NCBI GenBank assembly: GCA_964548275.1
Contig: CAZJQI010000002.1
Span: 84,052 to 148,051, forward strand
Reading direction: 5' to 3'
Length of the DNA: 64,000 nt
From: JAUVUV01 sp964548275
Lineage (GTDB): Bacteria; Gemmatimonadota; Glassbacteria; GWA2-58-10
Under the pieces are notes generated by a model. It ran no database searches, was not told the origin of the DNA, and was given only the letters and a program-made list of their open reading frames with translations. This document shows, piece by piece, positions 24,501 through 32,259 of the stretch. The stretch's first letter is position 1. Every line of letters begins with the position of its first letter. Position numbers and translations under genes: made by a program.

Positions 24501-25751
24501 TCAACCCATATTGTCTATCAGGGCCTGTCCGAACTCGCTGCATTTGAGCAGTTTCGCTCCATCCATCAATCGTTCCAAATCATAAGTGACTGTCCTGGCC
24601 TCGATTGTGCGCTCCATGGCCTGGATCACCAGCTCGCTTGCCTCCTGCCAGCCCATGTAATCGAACATCATGCAGCCGGAAAGGATCAGCGAGCCCGGGT
24701 TGACCTTGTCCTGCCCGGCGTACTTGGGGGCGGTTCCGTGGGTCGCTTCAAACAGCGCGTACACATCACCTATGTTGGCCCCGGGTCCCAGGCCGAGCCC
24801 GCCGACCTGGGCGACCAGGGCATCAGACATATAGTCGCCGTTGAGGTTTGGCAGGGCGAGCACGCTGTACTCGCGCGGCCTGGTGAGGATTTGCTGAAGC
24901 ATGGCGTCGGCGATACGATCCTTGATTATCACCTTGCCCTCGGGAACCTTGCCTCCGTATTTGTCCCAGAGCTCTTTCTCTGTGATTGTCGAATCGGGGA
25001 ACTCTTCCCGGGCCAGTTCGTAGCCCCAATCACGAAAAGCGCCCTCGGTGAATTTCATGATATTGCCTTTGTGCACTAAAGTCACGCTGCCCCGGCCCAT
25101 TTCCACTGCGTACCGGATCGCCTTACGCACCAGTCGTTTGGTGGCGGTGATGCTGATCGGCTTGATACCGATACCGGAGTCGAGGCGGATACTGGTGCCC
25201 ATCTCCTCGTTGAGGAATTTGAGCACTTTCCGGACTTCCGGGCTTCCCTGCGACCATTCGATACCTGCGTAAACATCCTCGGTGTTTTCCCGGAAAACCA
25301 CCATGTCCACCCATTCCGGATTTTTCACCGGGCTCGGCACCCCCTTGAAATAGCGCACCGGGCGCACACAGGCGTACAGGTCGAGTTTCTGGCGCAAAGT
25401 GACATTGAGACTGCGGTAGCCGCCGCCGATCGGGGTGGTCAGCGGGCCCTTGATCGCCACGAGGTATTCCCGGATCGCCTCGAATGTCTCGTTCGGCATC
25501 CATTCGCCGTAAAGCCTGTCGGCTTTTCCACCGGCGTAGATTTCGAGCCAGTGGATTTTCTTTTTGCCCTGGTAAGCTTTTTCCACCGCAGCATTGAAAA
25601 CTTTCTCTGCAGCGCCCCAGATATCCGGTCCGATCCCGTCACCCTCGATGAACGGAATGATCGGATTATCCGGAACGCACAGCTTGTTGTCGGCATCCGC
25701 GGTAATTTTGTTTCCCCCGGCCGGAGGGATTAGCTTTATCTTTGAGGCCAA
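24501..25751 (-). CDS. icd: Isocitrate dehydrogenase (NADP-type)
   Basis: Oxidatively decarboxylates isocitrate to 2-oxoglutarate in the TCA cycle. The 416 residues closely follow the E. coli-type dimeric enzyme: FIEGDGIGPDIW near the N-terminus, the substrate loop GGGYRSLNVTLRQKLDLYACVRP (~108-130, including the Ser regulated by AceK in enterics), VVFRENTEDVYAGIEW, the metal-binding block LNGDYMSDALVAQVGG (~325) and the coenzyme loop FEATHGTAPKYAG. The start is TTG (25751-25749) behind AGGGGG. An imperfect palindrome in the upstream leader may be regulatory (separate entry). Confidence 0.95.
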   Translation of the reverse strand: MASKIKLIPPAGGNKITADADNKLCVPDNPIIPFIEGDGIGPDIWGAAEKVFNAAVEKAYQGKKKIHWLEIYAGGKADRLYGEWMPNETFEAIREYLVAIKGPLTTPIGGGYRSLNVTLRQKLDLYACVRPVRYFKGVPSPVKNPEWVDMVVFRENTEDVYAGIEWSQGSPEVRKVLKFLNEEMGTSIRLDSGIGIKPISITATKRLVRKAIRYAVEMGRGSVTLVHKGNIMKFTEGAFRDWGYELAREEFPDSTITEKELWDKYGGKVPEGKVIIKDRIADAMLQQILTRPREYSVLALPNLNGDYMSDALVAQVGGLGLGPGANIGDVYALFEATHGTAPKYAGQDKVNPGSLILSGCMMFDYMGWQEASELVIQAMERTIEARTVTYDLERLMDGAKLLKCSEFGQALIDNMG

Positions 25752-25804
25752 TTTTTCCCCCTTTGTGATGTTGATGAAACAAATAAGTTATTTTTCATTA
25801 ACTT

Positions 25805-25824
25805 GTTAGATTAATTTCTCTAAC
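25805..25824. promoter_or_regulatory. Inverted repeat upstream of icd, possible operator
   Basis: GTTAGA-N8-TCTAAC, 6-bp half-sites in a 20-bp imperfect palindrome, lies ~54 nt upstream of the icd TTG start in an AT-rich leader. A second, looser GTTAATG/AATAAC pairing lies nearer the gene. No -35/-10 pair is convincing, so assignment as an operator is tentative. Confidence 0.3.
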
Positions 25825-25986
25825 TTGCAGCCATTGAGTGAGTTAAGCCCTTATTTTTTCCAACTTTAATCCTGAATAAAACATGATTTTTAACAACATC
25901 CATATCGCCTGTTTCAGCAATCCGGCAAGGCGAAATATAATGTATGTATGCGGCTGCGGCAACCGGTTTTAGGCCAGGCTCAGAAT

Positions 25987-26018
25987 AAAAAAGCCGGCGA
26001 GGAATTTTCCACCGGCTC
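25987..26018 (-). terminator. Intrinsic terminator after the acidic SHOCT-like gene
   Basis: On the minus strand GCCGG-T-GGAA-AA-TTCC-TCG-CCGGC forms a two-part hairpin (outer stem 25993-25998 with 26012-26016), followed by six U residues (25987-25992). It lies just downstream of the stop at 26044. Confidence 0.8.
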
Positions 26019-26043
26019 GTGCTTTCCCAGCAATTGAATCTTT

Positions 26044-27900
26044 TTAAAGGGGGGTGAGCGTGGTCTCACAGTTTTCGCAGTACCAGCGAATGGCGTAATT
26101 CATGGTGCCACATTTGGGGCATTTGACAGTCTTTTTCTTTATTGCGTCAATAGTCTGATCGACAGTCAATATCTTCTCTGTGTCATTTTCCTTGCTGCTC
26201 AGGTCGAACTTCAGTTCGACTTTATCATCCAGAGAAACGGCACGGTCGATCACGAAATCCTTATCATCTTTTCCTTTCGGCGCCTCCTCCTGCGGCATTG
26301 CGCTACTATCAGGTGCCTTACCGGATTCCACAGACTCATCCAACGGCTCGGGGCTGATCTCCTCGCTTTCCTTTTCAGCCCTTTCTGTGGATTCTCCTGG
26401 GGTTGGTGCTTGTTCCACGGTCTGGGTATATTGCTGTTCTTCCGGGGCTTCGTGGCTGACTCCGGCGCTTTCAGGTTCCGGTTTTTGCCCTTCAGCAACC
26501 TCAGCAGCCGGCTCCGGCGGAGCTGTATCACTATCAGCTTTCAAATACTCGGCCGAGACCGGTGCGGGAGGCTCTTCCTTTTCGCCCCCAGTACCGGCGG
26601 CGCCCACAATCTCATCAAGGTCGGGAGGGGCCGATTCCATTGCCATTTCTTCATACTTCTCTTCTTTTTCTGAAGGGGGAGCGGTTGTCTTCTCGGGTAA
26701 AACTTCTTCCGGTGGTGAAGCCTCTTCTTCCACAATCTGTTCTGTGGATTCCCCGGCAATCTGAGTTTCTTCGGATGGTTCAGCCTGAGCATCCATGTCC
26801 CCGGCGGCAGATTCCGCGAATATTGCATCCAACTCCATCCCGTAAGGGGATTTCTGTTGCTGAGATGCCGGTTCTCCGGCCTGGATCCTTTCTTCCGGGG
26901 GCAACTCAGCCTCTTGCTCTTTCTCTTCTTCCAGGGACTGCAGGCCCGGCAGATCATCCATACTGGCACTGTAATCTTTTTCCGGTTCGAAACCAGAAGC
27001 AGTCTCAACTTCACCTTCGCCCTGCGGCTCTTCCGTTTGTGGTGGGATGTCTGCAGCAGTGGGGGCCATATGCTGCTCAACCGCGCCGGATTCACCCTCC
27101 ACCTGTCCAGCGTCTTCAGATACAGCCTCGGCCTCCTCCCGCGGGGCAGGGTTTTCTTCAGGCACATCTGAGGTTATTTCTTCAAGGGCCGAATCTATCG
27201 CCGCCGGCTCAGCGACTTCATGATCTTCAACGCGTTCAATTGATTCTACCAGCAGCTCTGAAGACGGAGGTTGCTCTTCAGGCGGATCTTCCATGCCTGC
27301 CTCCTGAGTGCTTTCTGCGGCAGCAGCAGGAGGCTTTTGTTCAATTTCTTTCTCCTCTTGCGGCGGGGTCTGCTCATCCACGGGCCTCTCAGGCTCACTG
27401 GCCGGGGTTTCGTCCAGAACTGCAGGTTCTTCCGAGGGTTCGGCAGGCTGCTCAGCTTCGGCTTTAAGCTCTCCAATCATGCCGTTACCAGCCACCTTTT
27501 CAAGAAACTCGGCCAGCTTGCGCTCCTCGCCGCTGTATTTCTTTATGGTTTCAGCAAAGCGTTCCATTCTTTCCGTGTGCTCTGCGCATAGCCTGTCGTA
27601 TTTTTCCTTTGTATATTCGCCAAGGGCATGGCGCAAGGCTAATTCCTGGATCCTTTCCGCGTAAGTTTTTTCCAGCAGCCTGAGCTGGTTTGAAAAAAGC
27701 CGTATTTCCGACAGCTTGATCTCATAGTCGGCCAGGCCCACCGCAACTTCCCCATCCACTGCTTCGAGGTAGGAGATGTATTCCTGGCGCAGTTTTTCAT
27801 ATACATAGTTCGAGATTCTGCCCTTGTATTTTTCGAGGAAATCGATGCGGCGGCGGCATCGCGCTTTTAGCTCGAGCAACTCGCCCAGGCTACGGCCCAT
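26044..27900 (-). CDS. Coiled-coil protein with SHOCT-like segment, long acidic linker and C-terminal zinc ribbon
   Basis: Unrecognised 618-residue protein. The chosen ATG (27900) begins MGRSLGELLELKARCRRR, where coding character starts. The frame stays open for 78 codons further upstream, but those overlap the preceding gene and are low-complexity shadow sequence. Residues 1-~150 are coiled coil with a SHOCT-like element ALGEYTKEKYDRL (~108-120), paralogous to the neighbouring gene. Residues ~165-560 are Pro/Glu-rich and probably disordered. The end holds a zinc ribbon, CPKCG...CENC (~593-612). There is no signal peptide or membrane segment. Architecture suggests a cytoplasmic tether or scaffold; function is unknown. 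Confidence 0.72.
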   Translation of the reverse strand: MGRSLGELLELKARCRRRIDFLEKYKGRISNYVYEKLRQEYISYLEAVDGEVAVGLADYEIKLSEIRLFSNQLRLLEKTYAERIQELALRHALGEYTKEKYDRLCAEHTERMERFAETIKKYSGEERKLAEFLEKVAGNGMIGELKAEAEQPAEPSEEPAVLDETPASEPERPVDEQTPPQEEKEIEQKPPAAAAESTQEAGMEDPPEEQPPSSELLVESIERVEDHEVAEPAAIDSALEEITSDVPEENPAPREEAEAVSEDAGQVEGESGAVEQHMAPTAADIPPQTEEPQGEGEVETASGFEPEKDYSASMDDLPGLQSLEEEKEQEAELPPEERIQAGEPASQQQKSPYGMELDAIFAESAAGDMDAQAEPSEETQIAGESTEQIVEEEASPPEEVLPEKTTAPPSEKEEKYEEMAMESAPPDLDEIVGAAGTGGEKEEPPAPVSAEYLKADSDTAPPEPAAEVAEGQKPEPESAGVSHEAPEEQQYTQTVEQAPTPGESTERAEKESEEISPEPLDESVESGKAPDSSAMPQEEAPKGKDDKDFVIDRAVSLDDKVELKFDLSSKENDTEKILTVDQTIDAIKKKTVKCPKCGTMNYAIRWYCENCETTLTPL

Positions 27901-27958
27901 GAAAATTATCCCGACCGGTATTTTATTTCCCTCTTTTTCCACGTTTACATCTCTATTT

Positions 27959-28438
27959 CTATTCCAGTTGAGACAGAACGTTTTCGAGCCGTTCCATGTT
28001 GACCTTATAACTCTTAACTTTCGAGTGGTAGTATTCGATTTTCTCTCGTTTCTGTTTTTCGATTTTTTTGTATTCCTCTTCCGTGTATTCGCCAAGAGCA
28101 TAGCGCACTTTAAGCTCCTCCAGCGATCTTTCACCCAGGTAGTCAGCGCTCTCCAGGCGCAGTACCAGGTTCCTGTAATCGTTGAGAGTTTTCTCGAAAT
28201 TGCGGGCCTGGCGACTGATTTCGCGGTTCAGATTGCACATACGCATCTCGTAGTCGGATTTCACGCGCTGGTAGACTTCCTCAGCCACTTCGCCGCGTTT
28301 GCTCTCGATCAGGCGGAGTAGTTCTTTCGTGCGGCTGCGCTCCTCGAGCAAAGGTACTATTTTGTCCCCACCGACTTCTGCGCTGTTCTTTTCCTGTGCG
28401 GATTCAGATATCTTCAACATCCTTCCATCTTTTGGCAA
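27959..28438 (-). CDS. Coiled-coil protein with SHOCT-like segment (paralog of the next gene)
   Basis: 159-residue protein, helical throughout. It shares the arrangement of the downstream gene's N-terminus: a long helix (LIESKRGEVAEEVYQRVKSDYE), a second helix, then RYALGEYTEEEYKKIEKQ (~110-128), which parallels RHALGEYTKEKYDRLCAE next door and resembles SHOCT oligomerisation segments. It lacks the acidic linker and zinc ribbon. The ATG start is at 28438, behind a good promoter (28556-28527), and its stop lies 58 nt before the chosen start of the larger paralog, so both are likely one operon arising by tandem duplication. Function unknown. Confidence 0.75.
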   Translation of the reverse strand: MPKDGRMLKISESAQEKNSAEVGGDKIVPLLEERSRTKELLRLIESKRGEVAEEVYQRVKSDYEMRMCNLNREISRQARNFEKTLNDYRNLVLRLESADYLGERSLEELKVRYALGEYTEEEYKKIEKQKREKIEYYHSKVKSYKVNMERLENVLSQLE

Positions 28439-28526
28439 GGCTATTTTTTCACCCGCCTAATCTCTACAATTTTAACAAGTTACGAGTATTTTCGAACCAC
28501 CTCTAATTGAATTATATCTTTAGTTT

Positions 28527-28556
28527 ATCTTATCACAATACTTCAAAAAGTGTCAA
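28527..28556 (-). promoter_or_regulatory. Sigma-70-type promoter for the tandem coiled-coil genes
   Basis: Minus-strand TTGACA (28556-28551) and TAAGAT (28532-28527, 4 of 6 matches) with an 18-nt spacer, about 90 nt upstream of the ATG at 28438. Confidence 0.65.
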
Positions 28557-29104
28557 GGCATTTTTCCTGCAAATTTTGCAAAAGCGGCATTTCAGGAAAG
28601 GCTGTCAAAAAATACAAATTAAGAAATAACCTAATAATTTCCAATAAATTACATTCTCATTGACATATAATTTTTATTTTATTAATTTTTTTTTCATATT
28701 AATGTTAGTTAAGAAGGTTTTATTCAATATCCGATTGGCGCTGGTCCCCTCTCGCGAGAACTCTCAAAGTCCCATTTAATCGCTGCACTATTTTCGCCAG
28801 ATGGGTGAATTTAATTGCTAACATTGTCAATTTGTTTACGTTTATTTCTCAGCCCGGCTTTTTTTGGTTTTTTCATTTATCGCATTTTGAAAAAATCACC
28901 GGTTGCCGCACCTTTTCTACAAATATCAGTTTTTTAAAATTTTCCAATTACTGGAAGACATAAACAAGTGGCTTCCCTCACTGTACTCAAGTTCGAATCT
29001 TTAAGCAGTTTAACTACAAAATCCAACTTAAAGCCATAAACTCAACCGACTGTTTAACAATAAGTTAAATAGTTTCAATGGTTATAAACTCCTGGAGACA
29101 ATTA
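28557..29104. other. AT-rich divergent intergenic region upstream of the hydrogenase operon
   Basis: About 550 bp without a gene, far more AT-rich than its surroundings, with runs of T and A (e.g. 28670-28700). It must carry the plus-strand hox promoter, but no convincing -35/-10 pair was found. A perfect inverted repeat TTTAAC-N5-GTTAAA (29053-29069) sits 36 nt before the hoxF ATG, and CTTTAAG...CTTAAAG pairs across ~29000-29034. These may be operator or leader structures. Confidence 0.5.
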
Positions 29105-30928
29105 ATGCAGGAAATTGACCCCGAAGTTTTAGCCGGAGAAATCAAGGCAATTGCTGCCACCGAGGGCAACCGACGAACCCGTTTGATTAACGTTGTGCGC
29201 AAGGTGCAGCAATCCTACGGTCAGGTATCCGATGAGATGATCGACCTGATCGCCGAAGCTCTGGGCATGGAAAGAATCGAGGTAGAGGGTGTGGTTTCGT
29301 TTTACCATTTTCTGAGCAAGGAAAAAGTGGGCCGACACCCGATCTATCTCAATAACAGCGCGGTATCCGAAATGATGGGCTTTGAAGAGGTGGCTAGGGC
29401 ATTCAAGGAAGCTGCGGGTATTGATTTTGGCGAGACAAGCCCGGACGGTCTCTTCTCGCTGCATAAAACCTCCTGTATCGGCATGAGCGATCAGGAACCG
29501 GCCGCCTTGATCGACAACCTCCCCTTTACCAGCCTCACTGTTGAAAAAGCGCGGAAAATAATCGAAGGCCTTAAAAAGGGTAAGAGTGCCGAGGGTCTGG
29601 TCAAGGAATTCGGCTACGGGAACGGCAACAACGCACATCCCATGGTTCGCTCGATGGTGAAAAACAACCTTAAGAAAAAAGGCCCGGTGCTTTTTGCTGA
29701 GATGGAAACCGGTACCGCTATACGCAAGGCTGTTTCCATGACTCCGGAAAAGGTTATCGAGGTAGTCAAGGAAAGCAGGCTGCGCGGACGTGGTGGCGCC
29801 GGGTTTCCCACTGGAATAAAATGGGATTTCTGCCACAGGGCGAGCCAAGAGCCCCATTACGTTTTCTGCAACGCGGATGAGGGCGAGCCGGGTACGTTTA
29901 CGGACCGTGTGCTGCTAACCGAGAACCCCGATCTGGTGTTTGATGGCATGACCGTGGCCGGGTACGCGATTGGCTCACCCAAGGGTATCCTTTACCTGCG
30001 GCAGGAATACCAGTACCTGTTCGCTTTCCTGGAAGATATGCTGGAGAAACGGCGCAAAGCCGGGCTTCTTGGCAAGGATGTGGCCGGCAAGAAAGGTTTC
30101 GATTTCGATATCCGGATACAGCTCGGCGCGGGCGCATATATCTGCGGCGAGGAATCCGCGCTGCTCAATTCAACAGAGGGCAAGCGCGGCGAGCCCAGGG
30201 ACAGGCCGCCGTTTCCTGTGCAGTCCGGCTACCTCGGCAAGCCGACCCTTGTCAACAATGTTGAAACCCTGGCCGCAGCCGCCCGTGTAGTGGAGAAAGG
30301 CTCAGAGTGGTTTATCTCTTTGGGCAGCGGGCTGTCCACCGGCACAAAGCTGATCAGCGTATCCGGCGACTGCAAACGTCCTGGTGTCTATGAGCTTTCC
30401 ATGGGCCTGCCGGTGCGGATGATACTTTCGGTGGTAGGCGCCGAGGATACCAAGGCGGTCCAGGTTGGTGGTCCCAGCGGTATTTTCATCGCCGAAAAGG
30501 AATTCGACCGGAAGATCTGTTATGATGATTTGAGCACCGGCGGAGCGATGATTGTAATCGGAGCCGGGCGGGATATCTTGAAAATTGTCCACAATTTCAC
30601 CTGTTTCTTCGAGGAAGAATCCTGTGGATGGTGCGTGCCCTGCCGGGTGGGCACAAAACTGCTCAAGAACAAGCTGGAAAAGATTCTGGCGGGTAACGGG
30701 ACTCGAAGCGACCTGGATGAAATAGAGCAGTGGGGGAAAATCGTCAGGATTACTTCCCGCTGCGGTCTCGGCCAAACAGCCGCCAACCCGATTCTGACCT
30801 CCCTGGCCAATTTCCGCGAAGTCTACGATGACAAGATCAAAGAGGATGAATACCTGACCGGCTTTGATCTGGCTGCGGTAGTTGCCGATGCCTGCGAAGC
30901 CACGGGTAGAAATCCCAATCTCGAATAG
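29105..30928 (+). CDS. hoxF: NAD-reducing hydrogenase diaphorase subunit HoxF (NuoE-NuoF fusion)
   Basis: Carries FMN and the NAD(H) site of a group 3d-type bidirectional [NiFe] hydrogenase. It has 607 residues from the ATG at 29105, chosen for the GGAG 7 nt upstream; an ATG at 29078 is less likely. Residues ~1-160 are NuoE-like, but of the four cysteines expected for its [2Fe-2S] cluster only one is evident (TSCIGMSDQEPA). The NuoF-like part has RGRGGAGFPTGIKW, CNADEGEPGTFTDR, ICGEESALLNSTEG and a [4Fe-4S] site CGWCVPC plus a distal SRCGLGQ. The order hoxF-U-Y-H-protease fits Ralstonia-type soluble hydrogenase. Cytoplasmic. Confidence 0.92.
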   Translation: MQEIDPEVLAGEIKAIAATEGNRRTRLINVVRKVQQSYGQVSDEMIDLIAEALGMERIEVEGVVSFYHFLSKEKVGRHPIYLNNSAVSEMMGFEEVARAFKEAAGIDFGETSPDGLFSLHKTSCIGMSDQEPAALIDNLPFTSLTVEKARKIIEGLKKGKSAEGLVKEFGYGNGNNAHPMVRSMVKNNLKKKGPVLFAEMETGTAIRKAVSMTPEKVIEVVKESRLRGRGGAGFPTGIKWDFCHRASQEPHYVFCNADEGEPGTFTDRVLLTENPDLVFDGMTVAGYAIGSPKGILYLRQEYQYLFAFLEDMLEKRRKAGLLGKDVAGKKGFDFDIRIQLGAGAYICGEESALLNSTEGKRGEPRDRPPFPVQSGYLGKPTLVNNVETLAAAARVVEKGSEWFISLGSGLSTGTKLISVSGDCKRPGVYELSMGLPVRMILSVVGAEDTKAVQVGGPSGIFIAEKEFDRKICYDDLSTGGAMIVIGAGRDILKIVHNFTCFFEEESCGWCVPCRVGTKLLKNKLEKILAGNGTRSDLDEIEQWGKIVRITSRCGLGQTAANPILTSLANFREVYDDKIKEDEYLTGFDLAAVVADACEATGRNPNLE

Positions 30929-30936
30929 AGGAAAAA

Positions 30937-31650
30937 ATGAGTGATACAATTAAATTCTCTTTGGACGGAAAGGAATGTGTTGGCAGGCCCGGCCAATCGA
31001 TTATCCAGGCCGCGGACGACAATGGAATTTATATTCCCCGCCTTTGCTACTATAAGGATCTCTCGCCTGGTGGAAACTGCCGTATCTGCACAGTCAATGT
31101 TAACGGCCGGGACATGGCCGCCTGCACCACCCCAATCGCCGAGGGCATGGTTATCCTGAGCGAAACCGAGGAGCTAAACGACCTTCGCCGGGCTCTGGTG
31201 GAAATGCTATTCGTGGAGGGTAACCATTACTGCCCGTTCTGCGAAAGGAGCGGTGACTGCGAACTTCAGGCTCTGGCCTACCGGCTCAAGATCATGGCGC
31301 CACGCTTCCCTTACATGTTTCCGGAGCGCCATCTCGATGCCACACATCCGGAGATATTTATCGACGGCAACCGCTGCATCCAGTGCGGCCGCTGCGTGAG
31401 AGCGGCAGCCGAAATCGACAAAAAGCTGATTCTTGGATTCATCGGACGCAGCGGAGCGGTTCGGATCAAGGCCAGTTCCTCAACCGGACTTGCTGGTGTA
31501 GATATCAAGCCGGAGGATGCCTGTGTCAATGTCTGTCCGGTTGGCGCGATAATTGTCAAGGAGACCGCTTACCGCACACCGATTGGCAAACGGACTTATG
31601 ATCGCAAACCGATCGGCGCAGAGATAGAGGAAAAGGCTGCCAGAGACTGA
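30937..31650 (+). CDS. hoxU: NAD-reducing hydrogenase subunit HoxU
   Basis: Electron-transfer subunit homologous to the N-terminus of NuoG, linking HoxF to the HoxYH hydrogenase module. In 237 residues it shows a ferredoxin-like [2Fe-2S] site (C in PRLCYY, then NCRIC, then AAC; ~35-65), a His/Cys [4Fe-4S] site (NHYCPFCERSGDC, ~97-108) and a further [4Fe-4S] set (RCIQCGRC ~147-154 and ACVNVCPVGAI ~190-200). It starts 8 nt after the hoxF stop, with AGAGGAAAA upstream. There is no membrane segment. The call is strong from motif order and operon. Confidence 0.93.
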   Translation: MSDTIKFSLDGKECVGRPGQSIIQAADDNGIYIPRLCYYKDLSPGGNCRICTVNVNGRDMAACTTPIAEGMVILSETEELNDLRRALVEMLFVEGNHYCPFCERSGDCELQALAYRLKIMAPRFPYMFPERHLDATHPEIFIDGNRCIQCGRCVRAAAEIDKKLILGFIGRSGAVRIKASSSTGLAGVDIKPEDACVNVCPVGAIIVKETAYRTPIGKRTYDRKPIGAEIEEKAARD

Positions 31651-31701
31651 ATCCCCGCGCTGGTTTAAAATCCGGCAACTGGAAAAGATTTGAGGAGCAA
31701 G

Positions 31702-32241
31702 ATGGCTAAACCCAAAATTGCGACAACTTCGCTTGCGGGCTGTTTCGGCTGCCTCATGTCGATCCTTGATATCGACGAGCGGATCCTGGAGCTGGCCGAA
31801 ATCGTTGATTTCGATAAATCACCGATTAATGATCTTAAGCGTTTCACTGACCATTGCGCGGTGGGTCTGATCGAGGGCGGATGCGCTAACGCGGAAAATG
31901 TCGAGCTTCTGCGCTATTTCCGCAAGAATTGCGATGTCCTGATCGCGGTGGGTGAGTGCGCCATTATGGGCGGTCTGCCCGCGATGCGCAACGGCATCCC
32001 GTTAGCCGAATGCCTGCGAGAGGCTTATATCGACGGCCCGAGCGTGGTCGATGGCAACATTCCCGACGACCACGATATCCCATTGCTGCTGGACAAGGTC
32101 TATCCGTGCCAAGAGGTGGTGAAAATCGACTATTCGCTCCCGGGATGTCCTCCCTCGGCGGATCTGATCTGGGAGAGCCTGGTGGCCCTGCTCTCAGGCG
32201 AAGAGGCCGATCTGCCCTATGAACTGATCAAGTATGACTGA
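31702..32241 (+). CDS. hoxY: NAD-reducing hydrogenase small subunit HoxY
   Basis: Holds the proximal [4Fe-4S] cluster next to the NiFe site. It has 179 residues from the ATG at 31702, with GAGGAG just upstream; a TTG at 31690 is in frame but would overlap the ribosome-binding site. Cluster ligands are visible as GCFGC (~13-17), the GGCANAEN block, GECAIMGG and PGCPPSADLI. The short length without a twin-arginine signal is typical of soluble group 3 hydrogenases and agrees with cytoplasmic location. It sits 51 nt after hoxU and 18 nt before hoxH. Confidence 0.93.
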   Translation: MAKPKIATTSLAGCFGCLMSILDIDERILELAEIVDFDKSPINDLKRFTDHCAVGLIEGGCANAENVELLRYFRKNCDVLIAVGECAIMGGLPAMRNGIPLAECLREAYIDGPSVVDGNIPDDHDIPLLLDKVYPCQEVVKIDYSLPGCPPSADLIWESLVALLSGEEADLPYELIKYD

Positions 32242-32259
32242 GGACGGAGAAATACAGCG

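Noticed and set aside
27901..28134. 78-codon upstream extension of the acidic SHOCT-like protein
   Set aside because: It overlaps the well-formed neighbouring gene in another frame and is low-complexity (Arg/Asn/Thr-rich); the ATG at 27900 is where coding character begins.
28659..28690. TTGACA followed by T/A-rich sequence on the plus strand as a hox promoter
   Set aside because: No adequate -10 hexamer at 16-18 nt, and it would give a leader of about 400 nt; the match is likely chance in AT-rich DNA.
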